Of a stretch of 64,000 bases of DNA, positions 25,716 through 33,849 are shown piece after piece. A program made the translations under genes and the position numbers. The DNA lies in NCBI RefSeq assembly GCF_029168335.1, contig NZ_JARGYC010000022.1, positions 1-64,000 on the forward strand, written 5' to 3'. The stretch is from Psychromarinibacter sediminicola (GTDB taxonomy: Bacteria > Pseudomonadota > Alphaproteobacteria > Rhodobacterales > Rhodobacteraceae). The notes beneath the pieces were generated by a model, which saw only the letters and a list, made by a program, of their open reading frames with translations, did not search any database and had not been told where the DNA came from. How positions within the stretch are numbered: the first letter of the stretch is position 1; every line of letters starts with the position of its first letter.

Positions 25716-27239
25716 TCAGCCCTCGGGGGCGCCGCGATGCCGCGCCCAGTCGCGCCTGCGAAGCTTCAGGAGAACCTGCCCGGCCGAGAACAGGAGCACT
25801 GCGACGGACAGCCCGACGAAGGTTGCGCTGATCGGTCGCGTCACGAAGGTCGACCAATCGCCGCGCGACAAGAGCAGGGCGCGCCGGAAGTTCTCTTCCA
25901 TCATCGGGCTCAGGATGAAGCCGAGCAGCAGCGGCGCGGGCGGAAATCTCAGAAGCTTCATGCCGTAGCCGACGATGCCGAACAGGATCACGAGGAAGAT
26001 GTCGAAGACCGAGCTGTTGATGCTGTAGACCCCGATGCAGACCAGAACCAGGATGATCGGGTAGAGCGTCGAATAGGGAATCTGCAGAAGCCGTGTCCAG
26101 ATCCCGACGAGCGGGATGTTCAGGATCACCAGGATGGCGTTGCCGATCACGAAACTGACGACGAGGCCCCAGAACATCTGCGGCTGTTCCGAGACGAGGC
26201 CGGGACCGGGATTGATCCCGTGGATCATCAGGGCGCCGATCATCACGGCCATCACCGCGTCGCCCGGCACACCCAGGGTCAGGGTCGGGATGAAGGCGGT
26301 TTGTGCGGTCGCGTTGTTGGCGCTTTCCGGCGCGGTCACCCCTTCGATCGCGCCCTGGCCGAAGGCTTCCGGACGGCGCGAGACCCGCTTTTCGAGCGCA
26401 TAGGCGATGAAGACGGCCATCGACGCCCCGGCCCCGGGGAGCGTGCCGCAGATCGCGCCGACGCCGGAACCGCGGCCGATCGCCGGCCACGAGCGCCGCA
26501 GCTCGTCGCGGCTCGGAAGCATCTTTCTGAACCGGAAACTCTCGGGCTTCATGTCGCGCTTCTGATGCGCGGTCGCCATCACCTCGGCGACGCCGAAGAT
26601 GCCCATCGCGACCGCGACGATGCTGAGGCCGTCCGCGATGCCCGGAATGCCGAACACGAAGCGGAACTGGCCGGAGGTGACATCCTGCCCGACGATCCCG
26701 AGGATCAGCCCCACGATGACCATCGAGATCGAGCGGAAGAAGCTGTCTCCGCCGATCGCGGCCGAGCCGAGCAGGGCGAACAGGATCAGCGAGAAGTATT
26801 CGGCGGCGCCGAACTCGAGCGCAAAGCGCGCAAGCACCGGCGCGAAGGCGGCGACGAGAACGATGCCGAAGAGCGAGCCGATCAGCGACGCGATGGCGGT
26901 CATGAACAGCGCCTGTCCGGCGCGGCCCTGCTTCGCCATCGGATAGCCGTCGAGGCAGGTCACGGCCGCCGGCGGCGTGCCGGGCAGGTTGAGCAGGATC
27001 GACGCCGTCGACGCCCCGTACTGGCCACCATAATAGATGCCGGCGAGCATGATGATGGCCTCGGTCGGGTCGATGTAGAAGGTGATCGGCAGCAGCATGG
27101 CGATGGCGGGCAGCGGCCCGACCCCGGGAAGCACGCCGACGATCATGCCGAGCGTGACGCCGAGCAGGCAGTAGAGCAGGGCGCTCCACGACAGCGCCAC
27201 ATCGGCCCCGAGCGCGAGATTGGCGAACAGGTCGGTCAC
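25716..27239 (-). CDS. TTT permease large subunit, TctA family (system 1)
   Basis: A 507-residue membrane protein with about twelve helices, the large subunit of a tripartite tricarboxylate transporter. Family motifs: LGMIVGVLPGVGPLPAIAML (about 26-45), GGQYGASTASILLNLPGTPP (about 71-90), CLDGYPMAKQGRAGQAL and TAPESANNATAQTAFIPTLT (about 315-334). TTT systems import organic acids such as citrate or other carboxylates with a periplasmic binding protein. GTG at 27239 overlaps the tctB stop in GTGA; the longer frame upstream is a false extension. It is the last certain gene of the tctC-sulfatase-tctB-tctA operon. The substrate is unknown, but the sulfatase suggests a sulfated or desulfated compound. 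Confidence 0.93.
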   Translation of the reverse strand: MTDLFANLALGADVALSWSALLYCLLGVTLGMIVGVLPGVGPLPAIAMLLPITFYIDPTEAIIMLAGIYYGGQYGASTASILLNLPGTPPAAVTCLDGYPMAKQGRAGQALFMTAIASLIGSLFGIVLVAAFAPVLARFALEFGAAEYFSLILFALLGSAAIGGDSFFRSISMVIVGLILGIVGQDVTSGQFRFVFGIPGIADGLSIVAVAMGIFGVAEVMATAHQKRDMKPESFRFRKMLPSRDELRRSWPAIGRGSGVGAICGTLPGAGASMAVFIAYALEKRVSRRPEAFGQGAIEGVTAPESANNATAQTAFIPTLTLGVPGDAVMAVMIGALMIHGINPGPGLVSEQPQMFWGLVVSFVIGNAILVILNIPLVGIWTRLLQIPYSTLYPIILVLVCIGVYSINSSVFDIFLVILFGIVGYGMKLLRFPPAPLLLGFILSPMMEENFRRALLLSRGDWSTFVTRPISATFVGLSVAVLLFSAGQVLLKLRRRDWARHRGAPEG

Positions 27240-27724
27240 AGCAGCCCCTCGACGACAGTGAAGGGCAGCCCGAGCCCGAGCACGAAGATCAGCCATGCGA
27301 GGACCGGCGTCGCGACCGCCAGCGCGACTGTGCCGGCCACGGTGCGCCGCGGCGCCGCGGGGCTCGCGACGCAGACGAGCGCGATGCAGGCCGGGGCGAG
27401 GCCCGCGCGCTCGAGCAGGAGAGCGAATGCGATCATCGAGGCGGGAACGAGAAGGCGGCTCTTCCAGGCCGCGGGGTCGCGATCGGCGTCCGGCCGATCC
27501 TCGGTTCCCCTGGCCTCGAAGATGGCGATGCACAGGCCGAGGCCGACGCAGGCGATGCCGAGGAGCAACGGATAGTATCCGGGGCCCATCCGGCTGGGGC
27601 TGCCAAGCTGCATGCCGAGCGCCTGCGCGATGACGAAGGCCCCGATCAGGCCCATCAGCCCGCCGGCGACGATCGCCGACGGATCCAACCGGTGCCGGAC
27701 GTCCAGGATACGGCGCGGGGTCAT
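27236..27724 (-). CDS. TTT permease small subunit, TctB family (system 1)
   Basis: A 162-residue protein with four membrane helices (about 18-36, 48-68, 92-108, 128-155). RMGPGYYPLLLGIACVGLGL is the TctB signature following the first helix. It ends ATPVLAWLIFVLGLGLPFTV, the usual last helix of the family. Its stop overlaps the tctA start by four bases and its ATG lies one base past the sulfatase stop, so all are coupled. TctB is required for TctA function in the inner membrane. Confidence 0.9.
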   Translation of the reverse strand: MTPRRILDVRHRLDPSAIVAGGLMGLIGAFVIAQALGMQLGSPSRMGPGYYPLLLGIACVGLGLCIAIFEARGTEDRPDADRDPAAWKSRLLVPASMIAFALLLERAGLAPACIALVCVASPAAPRRTVAGTVALAVATPVLAWLIFVLGLGLPFTVVEGLL

Positions 27725-27725
27725 G

Positions 27726-29213
27726 CTACCAGGCTCCCACCTTGGTGCCGGGATCGGCCATCGGAACCTCCGGGAAATGGACGCCGCGCTGGCCCGACAG
27801 GCCGCGGTTGTCGATGCGCGGCATCTCGGGTTCCGGCAGTCCGACCAGCCGGTCGCCCACGATCAGGTCGAGATCCTCGCCGTAGAGCTGGTCGATCAGG
27901 ACCGCTTCGAGGTGCCTGCGCCTTTCGGCGAAGGAGTCGTTGCCGGACAGATCCTCCTGTTCGGCCGGATCGCGTTCGAGGTCGAAGAGCTGCATCCGGT
28001 TTCCGGCGGGATACCAGATCAGCTTGAACCTCTCGTCGCGCACCATCCGGCTGGCGCGCGCGCCGAGATGCGACTCGCCATAGAGATGCGCGCGGCGGTC
28101 GCCGCCGGCAAGGCTCAGCCCCTCGCATGTTGCGGGACCCTCGATCCCGGCCATGTCGAGCATCGTCGGCATCAGGTCGTGGAGCGTGGCCAGCCGGTCG
28201 TCGGTGCCGCCCATCGGGCCGCAGCGCTGGCGGCCGGCGCGATCGACGACGATCAGCGGAACCCTGGCGGAGTTGTCGTAGAGCAGGCGCTTGCCGTACA
28301 GCCCGTGATCCCCGAGCATGTCGCCGTGGTCGGACGCGAACACGATGATCGTATCGTCGAGGATGCCTTCCTCGCGGAGCGTTCCGATGATCAGCCGGAG
28401 CTGGTGGTCGATATGCGTGCAAAGCGCGTAGAACGCCCGGCGCATGTCGGCGAGCTGCTCGGGCGTCAGCGTGGCATAGTAGTTCCGGGTCGCGCGCACG
28501 ACGAAGGGCAGATCTTCCGCCCGCGCCGACCAGTCGCCGCCGACCGGCGGCGGCATCTCGCGGCGCGTGTAGCGTTCGAGATAGCTGTCCAGCGGGACGA
28601 GCGGCGGATGCGGGTGGGTGAACGAGACGTGCCAGAAGGACGGCCGGGTGGGATCGCGCCGCTTGATCGTGCGCGCCGCCGTGCTTGCCGTCCAGTTCGT
28701 GACATGGGTGCGCTCGGGCAGGTGCCAGGTTCGCCAGCTGTATTCGTTGTTGCTCATGCCGTGCATGAACTGCTCGCCGGGGTAGCCGCAGTCGGCGAGG
28801 AACATCTCGTAGTCGTCGGGGCCGCCGAGATGGCCGCGCCCTTCTTCGGCGAGCTGTGCGTCATCGAAGCCGATGCGGTCGCGCGGCGGATAGACGTGGA
28901 GCTTGCCGGTGGCGAAGGTCTGATAGCCCGCCGCGCCGAAGGTGCCGGCCAGCGTTGGCGCGTCCGCGGGCATCGGCAGGTCGGGCTGGAAATCGCGGTC
29001 GCCATGCCCGCGCGAGGACATCCCCGTCATGATCGACCGGCGCGCCGGGATGCAGATCGGCGTCTGCGCGTAGCAGTTTGTGTATCGCGTACCGACCCTG
29101 GCAAGCTGGTCGATCGTCGGAGTTTCGATGGTGCCGTGCCCGGCGCAACCGAGAAGGTCGCCCGGCCACTGGTCGACGGTCACGAAGAGAACGTTGGGTT
29201 TCGCGGATGGCAC
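27726..29213 (-). CDS. Sulfatase (formylglycine-dependent type I)
   Basis: A 495-residue enzyme of the alkaline phosphatase superfamily. The start NVLFVTVDQWPGDLLGC contains the metal-binding Asp14. The sulfatase signature CIPARRSIMTG has the Cys54-X-Pro-X-Arg core whose cysteine is converted to formylglycine. The second metal site is IIVFASDHGDMLGDHG (about 289-304). There is no signal peptide, so it should act in the cytoplasm on an imported substrate; choline-sulfatase-like or arylsulfatase enzymes are the nearest types I recall, but the substrate cannot be read from sequence. The gene sits between tctC and tctB, one base from the latter, an unusual interruption that ties the hydrolase to the transporter. 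No maturase gene (formylglycine-generating enzyme) is in the window. Confidence 0.9.
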   Translation of the reverse strand: MPSAKPNVLFVTVDQWPGDLLGCAGHGTIETPTIDQLARVGTRYTNCYAQTPICIPARRSIMTGMSSRGHGDRDFQPDLPMPADAPTLAGTFGAAGYQTFATGKLHVYPPRDRIGFDDAQLAEEGRGHLGGPDDYEMFLADCGYPGEQFMHGMSNNEYSWRTWHLPERTHVTNWTASTAARTIKRRDPTRPSFWHVSFTHPHPPLVPLDSYLERYTRREMPPPVGGDWSARAEDLPFVVRATRNYYATLTPEQLADMRRAFYALCTHIDHQLRLIIGTLREEGILDDTIIVFASDHGDMLGDHGLYGKRLLYDNSARVPLIVVDRAGRQRCGPMGGTDDRLATLHDLMPTMLDMAGIEGPATCEGLSLAGGDRRAHLYGESHLGARASRMVRDERFKLIWYPAGNRMQLFDLERDPAEQEDLSGNDSFAERRRHLEAVLIDQLYGEDLDLIVGDRLVGLPEPEMPRIDNRGLSGQRGVHFPEVPMADPGTKVGAW

Positions 29214-29284
29214 GCCGGTCTTCTATACTGCTGTCATTGATTGATGTGGGCCGGCGGAGGAGTGTCCCCTCCGCCGATCTACGG

Positions 29285-30268
29285 TCACTGTTGCTTCTGC
29301 TGGGCCGCACCGGCCTGCTCGACCAGGTCGCTCAGCTTCTTGGACTCGCTCTCGATGAACGACTTGAAGTGCTCGGCGCTTTCGCCGACCAGCCCGATAT
29401 TGAGGGCGGCAAAGCGCTCCTGCACGTCCGGCTTCGACATCGCCTCCCGCGTGGCCGCGTTCAGTTTCGAGACGATCGCGGCATCGGTGCCGTCCGGCAC
29501 GCAGAAGCCGTGCCACGCGGTGTAGACCATGCCCTCGACGCCGGATTCCTCCATCGTCGGCACATCCGGAAGCGCGTCTACGCGCGAATCGCTGGTGACC
29601 GCAAGCGGCGTCACCTGGCCGTCCTCGATCGACGGGATCAGCGTGCCGTCGATGAAGGCGTCGACCTCGCCCGAGATCAGCGCCGTCCGCGCCGGTGCGG
29701 CGCCGTTATAGGGGATGTGGAGGGCCTCGATCCCCGCCAGCTGCTTGAAGTACTCGAAAGCCAGGTGCTGCGCCGAGCCGACGCCGGACGAGGCGTAGTT
29801 GAGCTCGCGGTCGCCCGAGCGCGCAACTTCGAGGAACTCCTCGATGGTCTCGATCTCGAGGCTGGGCCCGATGCCGAGGACGAGCGGAACCGAGGTGATC
29901 TGGATCACCGGCTCGAAATCCTCGAGCGGGTCGTAGGTCAGGTTCGCGTAGACATGCGGATTGATCCCCATCGTGCCGATCTCGCACATCACGACGGTGT
30001 AGCCATCGGGATCGGCCTTCGCGACCTCGCCGGTCGCGATCGTGCCGCCGGCACCGGCGCGGTTCTCAACGACGATCGGCTGCCCGAGGGCTTCGGACAT
30101 CGGCTCGCTCAGGGTGCGGGCGATGCGGTCGTTGTTGCCGCCGGCCGAATAGGGCACGATGACATGCACGGGTTCGGTCGGCCAGCTTTCCTGCGCGGTC
30201 AGCGTGCCGGCGGGCAGCACGCCCAGGGCCAGGGCGGTCGCTGTGCAGAGCTTGGTTGTATGGTTCAT
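29285..30268 (-). CDS. TTT periplasmic binding protein, TctC/Bug family (system 1)
   Basis: A 327-residue exported protein. A signal peptide (KLCTATALALGVLPAGTLTA, then QES) precedes the Bug fold: WPTEPVHVIVPYSAGGNNDR (about 29-48, the loop binding carboxylate), VVENRAGAGGTIATGEVAKA and GYTVVMCEIGTMGINPHVY. It captures the carboxylated ligand and delivers it to TctAB. ATG at 30268 follows CAGGAGGAGG, an excellent ribosome binding site. It is the first gene of the operon and divergent from the LysR regulator, with a palindromic site between. Confidence 0.93.
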   Translation of the reverse strand: MNHTTKLCTATALALGVLPAGTLTAQESWPTEPVHVIVPYSAGGNNDRIARTLSEPMSEALGQPIVVENRAGAGGTIATGEVAKADPDGYTVVMCEIGTMGINPHVYANLTYDPLEDFEPVIQITSVPLVLGIGPSLEIETIEEFLEVARSGDRELNYASSGVGSAQHLAFEYFKQLAGIEALHIPYNGAAPARTALISGEVDAFIDGTLIPSIEDGQVTPLAVTSDSRVDALPDVPTMEESGVEGMVYTAWHGFCVPDGTDAAIVSKLNAATREAMSKPDVQERFAALNIGLVGESAEHFKSFIESESKKLSDLVEQAGAAQQKQQ

Positions 30269-30350
30269 GGTCCTCCTCCTGGAAATCTCCCCGCGCCGGG
30301 CTTCCTCCCGGCGCTTGCGCTGACATTCGGTGACCCCGGCGCTATGATCT

Positions 30351-30367
30351 AATAAGCAACGCTTATT
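30351..30367. promoter_or_regulatory. LysR-type operator between tctC and lysR
   Basis: AATAAGC-AAC-GCTTATT is a perfect 17-bp palindrome containing the T-N11-A pattern typical of LysR sites. It is 22 bp upstream of the regulator start and 82 bp upstream of tctC, in the only gap between the divergent genes. Confidence 0.7.
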
Positions 30368-30389
30368 GAAGGCGGGGACCGGAGGCGAC

Positions 30390-31286
30390 ATGGATCAGGG
30401 CCAACTCGAAGCGGTGGTCATCCTGAGCGAGGAACTGCACTTTGCCAACGCCGCGCGCCGGCTCGGGATAAGCCAGCCGGCGCTGTCCCAGAAGCTGCAC
30501 AAGCTGGAGGCCGATCTCGGCGTGTCGTTGTTCTCGCGCTCGCAGCGCCGCGTCCGGCTGACCGAGGCCGGCAAGCTGTTCCTGGTCCAGGCCCGGGCGG
30601 CGCTCTACGAGATCGAGCGCGCGATCCGCACCGCGCGGAACGCGGCGAAGGGGCAGATCGGAAGTCTCAGCATCGGGTTCGTCGAGAACGCGAGCCAGAA
30701 TGTCCTTCCCAAGGCCGTCTCCGCCTTTCGCAACAAGTATCCCGACGTGGATCTCCGCCTGAGCGAGATGATCTCGACCGAGCTTTTCGAGAAACTCCTC
30801 ACCGAGCGGATCGACATGGCTCTGATGCGTCCGGTGAAGACCGATCCGTCGCTCGAGACGCAACTCGTCTTGAGCGAATCCTATGTCGCCGCGCTTCCCG
30901 TCGACCATCCGCTGACGTCGCAGGCCGCCGTTCGTATCAGCGACCTCGCGGCCTATCCGCTCATCATGGCGGCCGGCGCCAAGGCGACGTATCTCCGCAG
31001 CCAGTTCATGTCCCATTTCGCGCGGCGCGGCTATGAAATGAGCGTAGGCCAGGAGGTGAACCAGCTGCCGGCGATCATCGGCCTGGTGAGCAGCGGCGTC
31101 GGCTATGCCCTGCTTCCGGAATCGTCGGTGACGATGAGCGCGCTCGATGTCGAGTACCGGCCCCTGGCGGACCCCGACGCCCCCAGCGCCGACCTGATCG
31201 TGGCATGGCGGAGCGGCGCGACCAACCCGATCATCAAGCCCTTTGCCGACTGTCTCCCGATCCCGAAGCGCGGCGACTACGCCTAG
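30390..31286 (+). CDS. LysR-family regulator of TTT system 1
   Basis: A 298-residue LysR regulator. The N-terminal winged HTH reads GQLEAVVILSEELHFANAAR then LGISQPALSQKLHKLEADLG (about 4-60), followed by the linker helix and a periplasmic-binding-protein-like effector domain (about 88-290, GSLSIGFVENAS). ATG at 30390 has GGAGGCGAC just upstream; a TTG 24 bp earlier is less likely. It is transcribed divergently from the tctC-sulfatase-tctB-tctA operon and most likely activates it on binding the imported or desulfated compound, while repressing itself at the palindrome 30351-30367. Confidence 0.93.
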   Translation: MDQGQLEAVVILSEELHFANAARRLGISQPALSQKLHKLEADLGVSLFSRSQRRVRLTEAGKLFLVQARAALYEIERAIRTARNAAKGQIGSLSIGFVENASQNVLPKAVSAFRNKYPDVDLRLSEMISTELFEKLLTERIDMALMRPVKTDPSLETQLVLSESYVAALPVDHPLTSQAAVRISDLAAYPLIMAAGAKATYLRSQFMSHFARRGYEMSVGQEVNQLPAIIGLVSSGVGYALLPESSVTMSALDVEYRPLADPDAPSADLIVAWRSGATNPIIKPFADCLPIPKRGDYA

Positions 31287-31295
31287 CTTCGGTGC

Positions 31296-31317
31296 CCGTA
31301 TCGCGTGGCCGATACGG
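31296..31317 (+). terminator. Hairpin after the LysR gene
   Basis: CCGTATCG (31296-31303) and CGATACGG (31310-31317) pair perfectly around six bases, ten bases after the lysR stop. There is no T run, so it may act only as an mRNA end stabiliser. Confidence 0.4.
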
Positions 31318-31384
31318 CGCGCTTGCCCCCACCAAGCCTGTCGAAAGGCCCGAATGCAGGGGCGGCTGCCGTCCCGCTCCGGCT

Positions 31385-31414
31385 TTGACCACCGAGGAGC
31401 GCGTGGTCTAGAAC
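31385..31414 (+). promoter_or_regulatory. Candidate promoter of the SLOG-RyR gene cluster
   Basis: TTGACC (31385-31390), 18 bp, then TAGAAC (31409-31414). Overlapping it, GACCAC and GTGGTC are exact inverted repeats (31387-31392 and 31403-31408), so a repressor could cover the promoter. It lies 41 bp upstream of the 31456 start. Confidence 0.4.
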
Positions 31415-31455
31415 GGGAGACGACACTTAGAACAGCCGGATCGCCGAGCCTCGAT

Positions 31456-33771
31456 ATGCCCCGTCTTCCCTCCTGGCTCTGGCTGATACTCTTCTTTTTC
31501 CTCGTCAGCTTCCTGGCGCTGGACGGGGTCCGCGACGGCCAGCCCTGGGCCGCGTTCCTGCAGTCGGACGATTTCGCGCTGATCGCCTACGAGACCTCGC
31601 AGCTCTTCGTACTCGAGGGCACCGCCCTGCCGGAGGACGGCCAGGACGTTCCCTGGCAGCTGATGCTGGCCGCGTTCCTGGCGCCCGTCGTGACGATCCT
31701 CGCATTCCTTCAGCTGATCTGGCGCGACATCGTCGCCAGCGTCTCCGCCTTCCTCCACCGCTACGTCTACCGCAATCACGTCGTGGTCATCGGCTACGGC
31801 TGGAGAGGGCAGGCGTTCAGCCGGGACGCCCTGGCCAAGGGCTACCGGGTCGTCGCGGTCGACAGCCGGGCGGACGCCCTCCGCACCCCGGCCGACGACC
31901 GGCGCCGGTTTCGCCTGCTGCAGGGCGACGCGCGCGCCATGGACCTCGTGAAGGTCACCGGGGCGCATCGCGCCACGGCGGTCGTTGTCTTTTGCGGCGG
32001 CACGCATGCCGGCGTCTCCGTCGCCCGCGCGGTCTCGGCGGCGCTCGGACGGACCCGGCGACCGAAGGACAGGCTGCCGCGGGTGATCTGCCACGCGCGG
32101 GCCTCGGTCCAGCGCGACCAGGTCATCGAGGACCAGAGCCTGACCGAAAGCCCGGATGCGAAGATCGAGTTCTACAGTCCCGAAGAGGCGGTGGCCCGCG
32201 CCTTCGTTCGCAGATTTCCGCCCCGCACCTTCGCCGGCTACTACCGCCAGGACAGACCCCGGGTCGCGGTCGTCGGCGACGGCGCGCTGGCCCGCGAGAT
32301 CGTGCAGCATGTCGCGGTCCTGTCGCAGGTCTCCGACGGCTCCTGCCCGGAGATCACGCTCTTCACCGCGGATCCGACGCAGTTCGAGGATCTCGCCGCG
32401 CGGCTCGCGCCGGTCTGCGCGATGCACATGGTGCGTGCCGACCTGCCCCGGGGCGACGGCTGGCGCGCGGAGTTCCTCGAACGGGCGAAACGGCTGACCC
32501 AGGTCGTGGTCTGCACGGATCGGGCCGGACTGGCCGCCGACCTCGCCCTGGCCCTGCGCAAGGACACCGAAACGCTGCTCTGGCGGACCCCGCCGGTGTT
32601 TCTGGGCCCGCACGAGCACGGGACCGAACCGGACCCGACCCGAACGGCCACGGCCCGGCCGTTTCCCTCGACGCTCGTCACGGCCTTCGGCGACAGCGCG
32701 TCGTTTCTTGGCTGGGACCATGTCGTCGCGCAACGGCAGGACACACTCGCGCGCGCCAACCACGAGGCCTACCTGCAGAAGCTCCGCCGAGAGACCGGCC
32801 ACCTGGATCCCGTCGCGAAGCCCGCAGCGCGGCCGTGGTCCGACCTTGGCGTAAGCTTCCGGGCGTCGAACAGGTCCTTCGTCGATCACATCACGCAGAA
32901 ACTGGCGCTGGTCGGCTGCGTGCTGGCCCCGGATAACGGGACCGCACAGCACCGCTTCGACGACGCGGAGATCGACATGATGGCCCGGGCCGAACACAAC
33001 CGCTGGCGCGCCGAGCGTCTGGCGGCCGGCTGGACACATGGCGAAAGCCGCGACGACATGCGCCTGCGCCATCCCGACCTCGTGGATTGGGAGGCGCTGC
33101 CGGACGCGACCAGGGCCTACGACATCGCCCTTGTCCGCGCGATCCCCGAGATCGTGCAGGCCGCCGGCTACCGCGTCGCCCCGCTGACACGGATCGGTGT
33201 CTCGGGGCATCGTGACCGGCGCATTTCCGCGGAGAACCGCAGGCTGGTCGCCGCCATCGACGTCGCCCTGAAAGACATCCAAAGCGCGTGTCCCGGCCAC
33301 GTGTTCGAGGTGGTCTCGCCCCTGGCCGAGGGGGCGGACCGGTTGGTCGCGCGTCGGGCCATGGCCCTTCTCGACGCACGGCTCACGGCGGTTCTGCCCT
33401 TCCGGATGGACCTCTACCGGCAGGACTTCGTGCATACGGGCGGGGCGAACGCGGCCGAGCGGACGCGGCACTCGCTCGCGGAATTCCAGCACCTGCTCGA
33501 CGAAGCGACGACCGTCTTCGAATTGCCGGCCCTCGCGGAGGACACCGACATCGACCAACTCAGGACCCGGCAATACGAGGCCGCCGGCGCCTGGCTCCTG
33601 CAGCATTGCGACCGCATGGTTCTGGTCTGGGACGGCAACCCGGCCCGGGGCCAGGGCGGGACCGGCGATGTCGCGGGATGGGCGCACGACGGCGACCTGC
33701 CGGAGCGCCTCCGCTGGCCGGGCGCGCGCCACCGGCTCGCCACACCCCATATCGTCGCTTTCGAGCGGTAG
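31456..33771 (+). CDS. Membrane-anchored double-Rossmann / RyR / SLOG fusion protein
   Basis: A 771-residue fusion. Two membrane helices (about 6-24 and 67-88) are followed by a TrkA-N-type NAD-binding domain (HVVVIGYGWRGQAFSRDAL, Gly-rich loop 113-118, then DSRAD at the ribose site) and a second Rossmann-like unit starting VAVVGDGALAREIV (270-283). Residues about 503-562 are a RyR domain (AEIDMMARAEHNRWRAERLA, GWTHGESRDDMRLRHPDLV, then DWEALPDATRAYD). From 578 to about 745 lies a SLOG-like Rossmann domain (RIGVSGHRDRRIS, SPLAEGADRLVARRAMALLD, HCDRMVLVWDGNPARG). RyR and SLOG domains are proposed binders of nucleotide-derived ligands in bacterial conflict systems; TrkA-N domains gate membrane proteins. 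No nuclease or channel part is obvious. It is the first of three same-strand genes. The function is inferred only from domains. Confidence 0.8.
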   Translation: MPRLPSWLWLILFFFLVSFLALDGVRDGQPWAAFLQSDDFALIAYETSQLFVLEGTALPEDGQDVPWQLMLAAFLAPVVTILAFLQLIWRDIVASVSAFLHRYVYRNHVVVIGYGWRGQAFSRDALAKGYRVVAVDSRADALRTPADDRRRFRLLQGDARAMDLVKVTGAHRATAVVVFCGGTHAGVSVARAVSAALGRTRRPKDRLPRVICHARASVQRDQVIEDQSLTESPDAKIEFYSPEEAVARAFVRRFPPRTFAGYYRQDRPRVAVVGDGALAREIVQHVAVLSQVSDGSCPEITLFTADPTQFEDLAARLAPVCAMHMVRADLPRGDGWRAEFLERAKRLTQVVVCTDRAGLAADLALALRKDTETLLWRTPPVFLGPHEHGTEPDPTRTATARPFPSTLVTAFGDSASFLGWDHVVAQRQDTLARANHEAYLQKLRRETGHLDPVAKPAARPWSDLGVSFRASNRSFVDHITQKLALVGCVLAPDNGTAQHRFDDAEIDMMARAEHNRWRAERLAAGWTHGESRDDMRLRHPDLVDWEALPDATRAYDIALVRAIPEIVQAAGYRVAPLTRIGVSGHRDRRISAENRRLVAAIDVALKDIQSACPGHVFEVVSPLAEGADRLVARRAMALLDARLTAVLPFRMDLYRQDFVHTGGANAAERTRHSLAEFQHLLDEATTVFELPALAEDTDIDQLRTRQYEAAGAWLLQHCDRMVLVWDGNPARGQGGTGDVAGWAHDGDLPERLRWPGARHRLATPHIVAFER

Positions 33772-33831
33772 GCCAAAGGCCGCTTGGCCGGAGCGCTTGC
33801 CGCGGGGTAAGATGCCCCCGCAAAGGCGGGG
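33771..33831. repeat. Two hairpins between cluster genes 1 and 2
   Basis: GGCCAA/TTGGCC (33771-33776, 33784-33789) begins inside the stop codon of the fusion gene, and CCCCGC-AAAG-GCGGGG (33816-33831) follows 19 bp before the next start. They could attenuate read-through from gene 1 to gene 2. Confidence 0.45.
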
Positions 33832-33849
33832 CCGGTAGCGAGCAACGAC

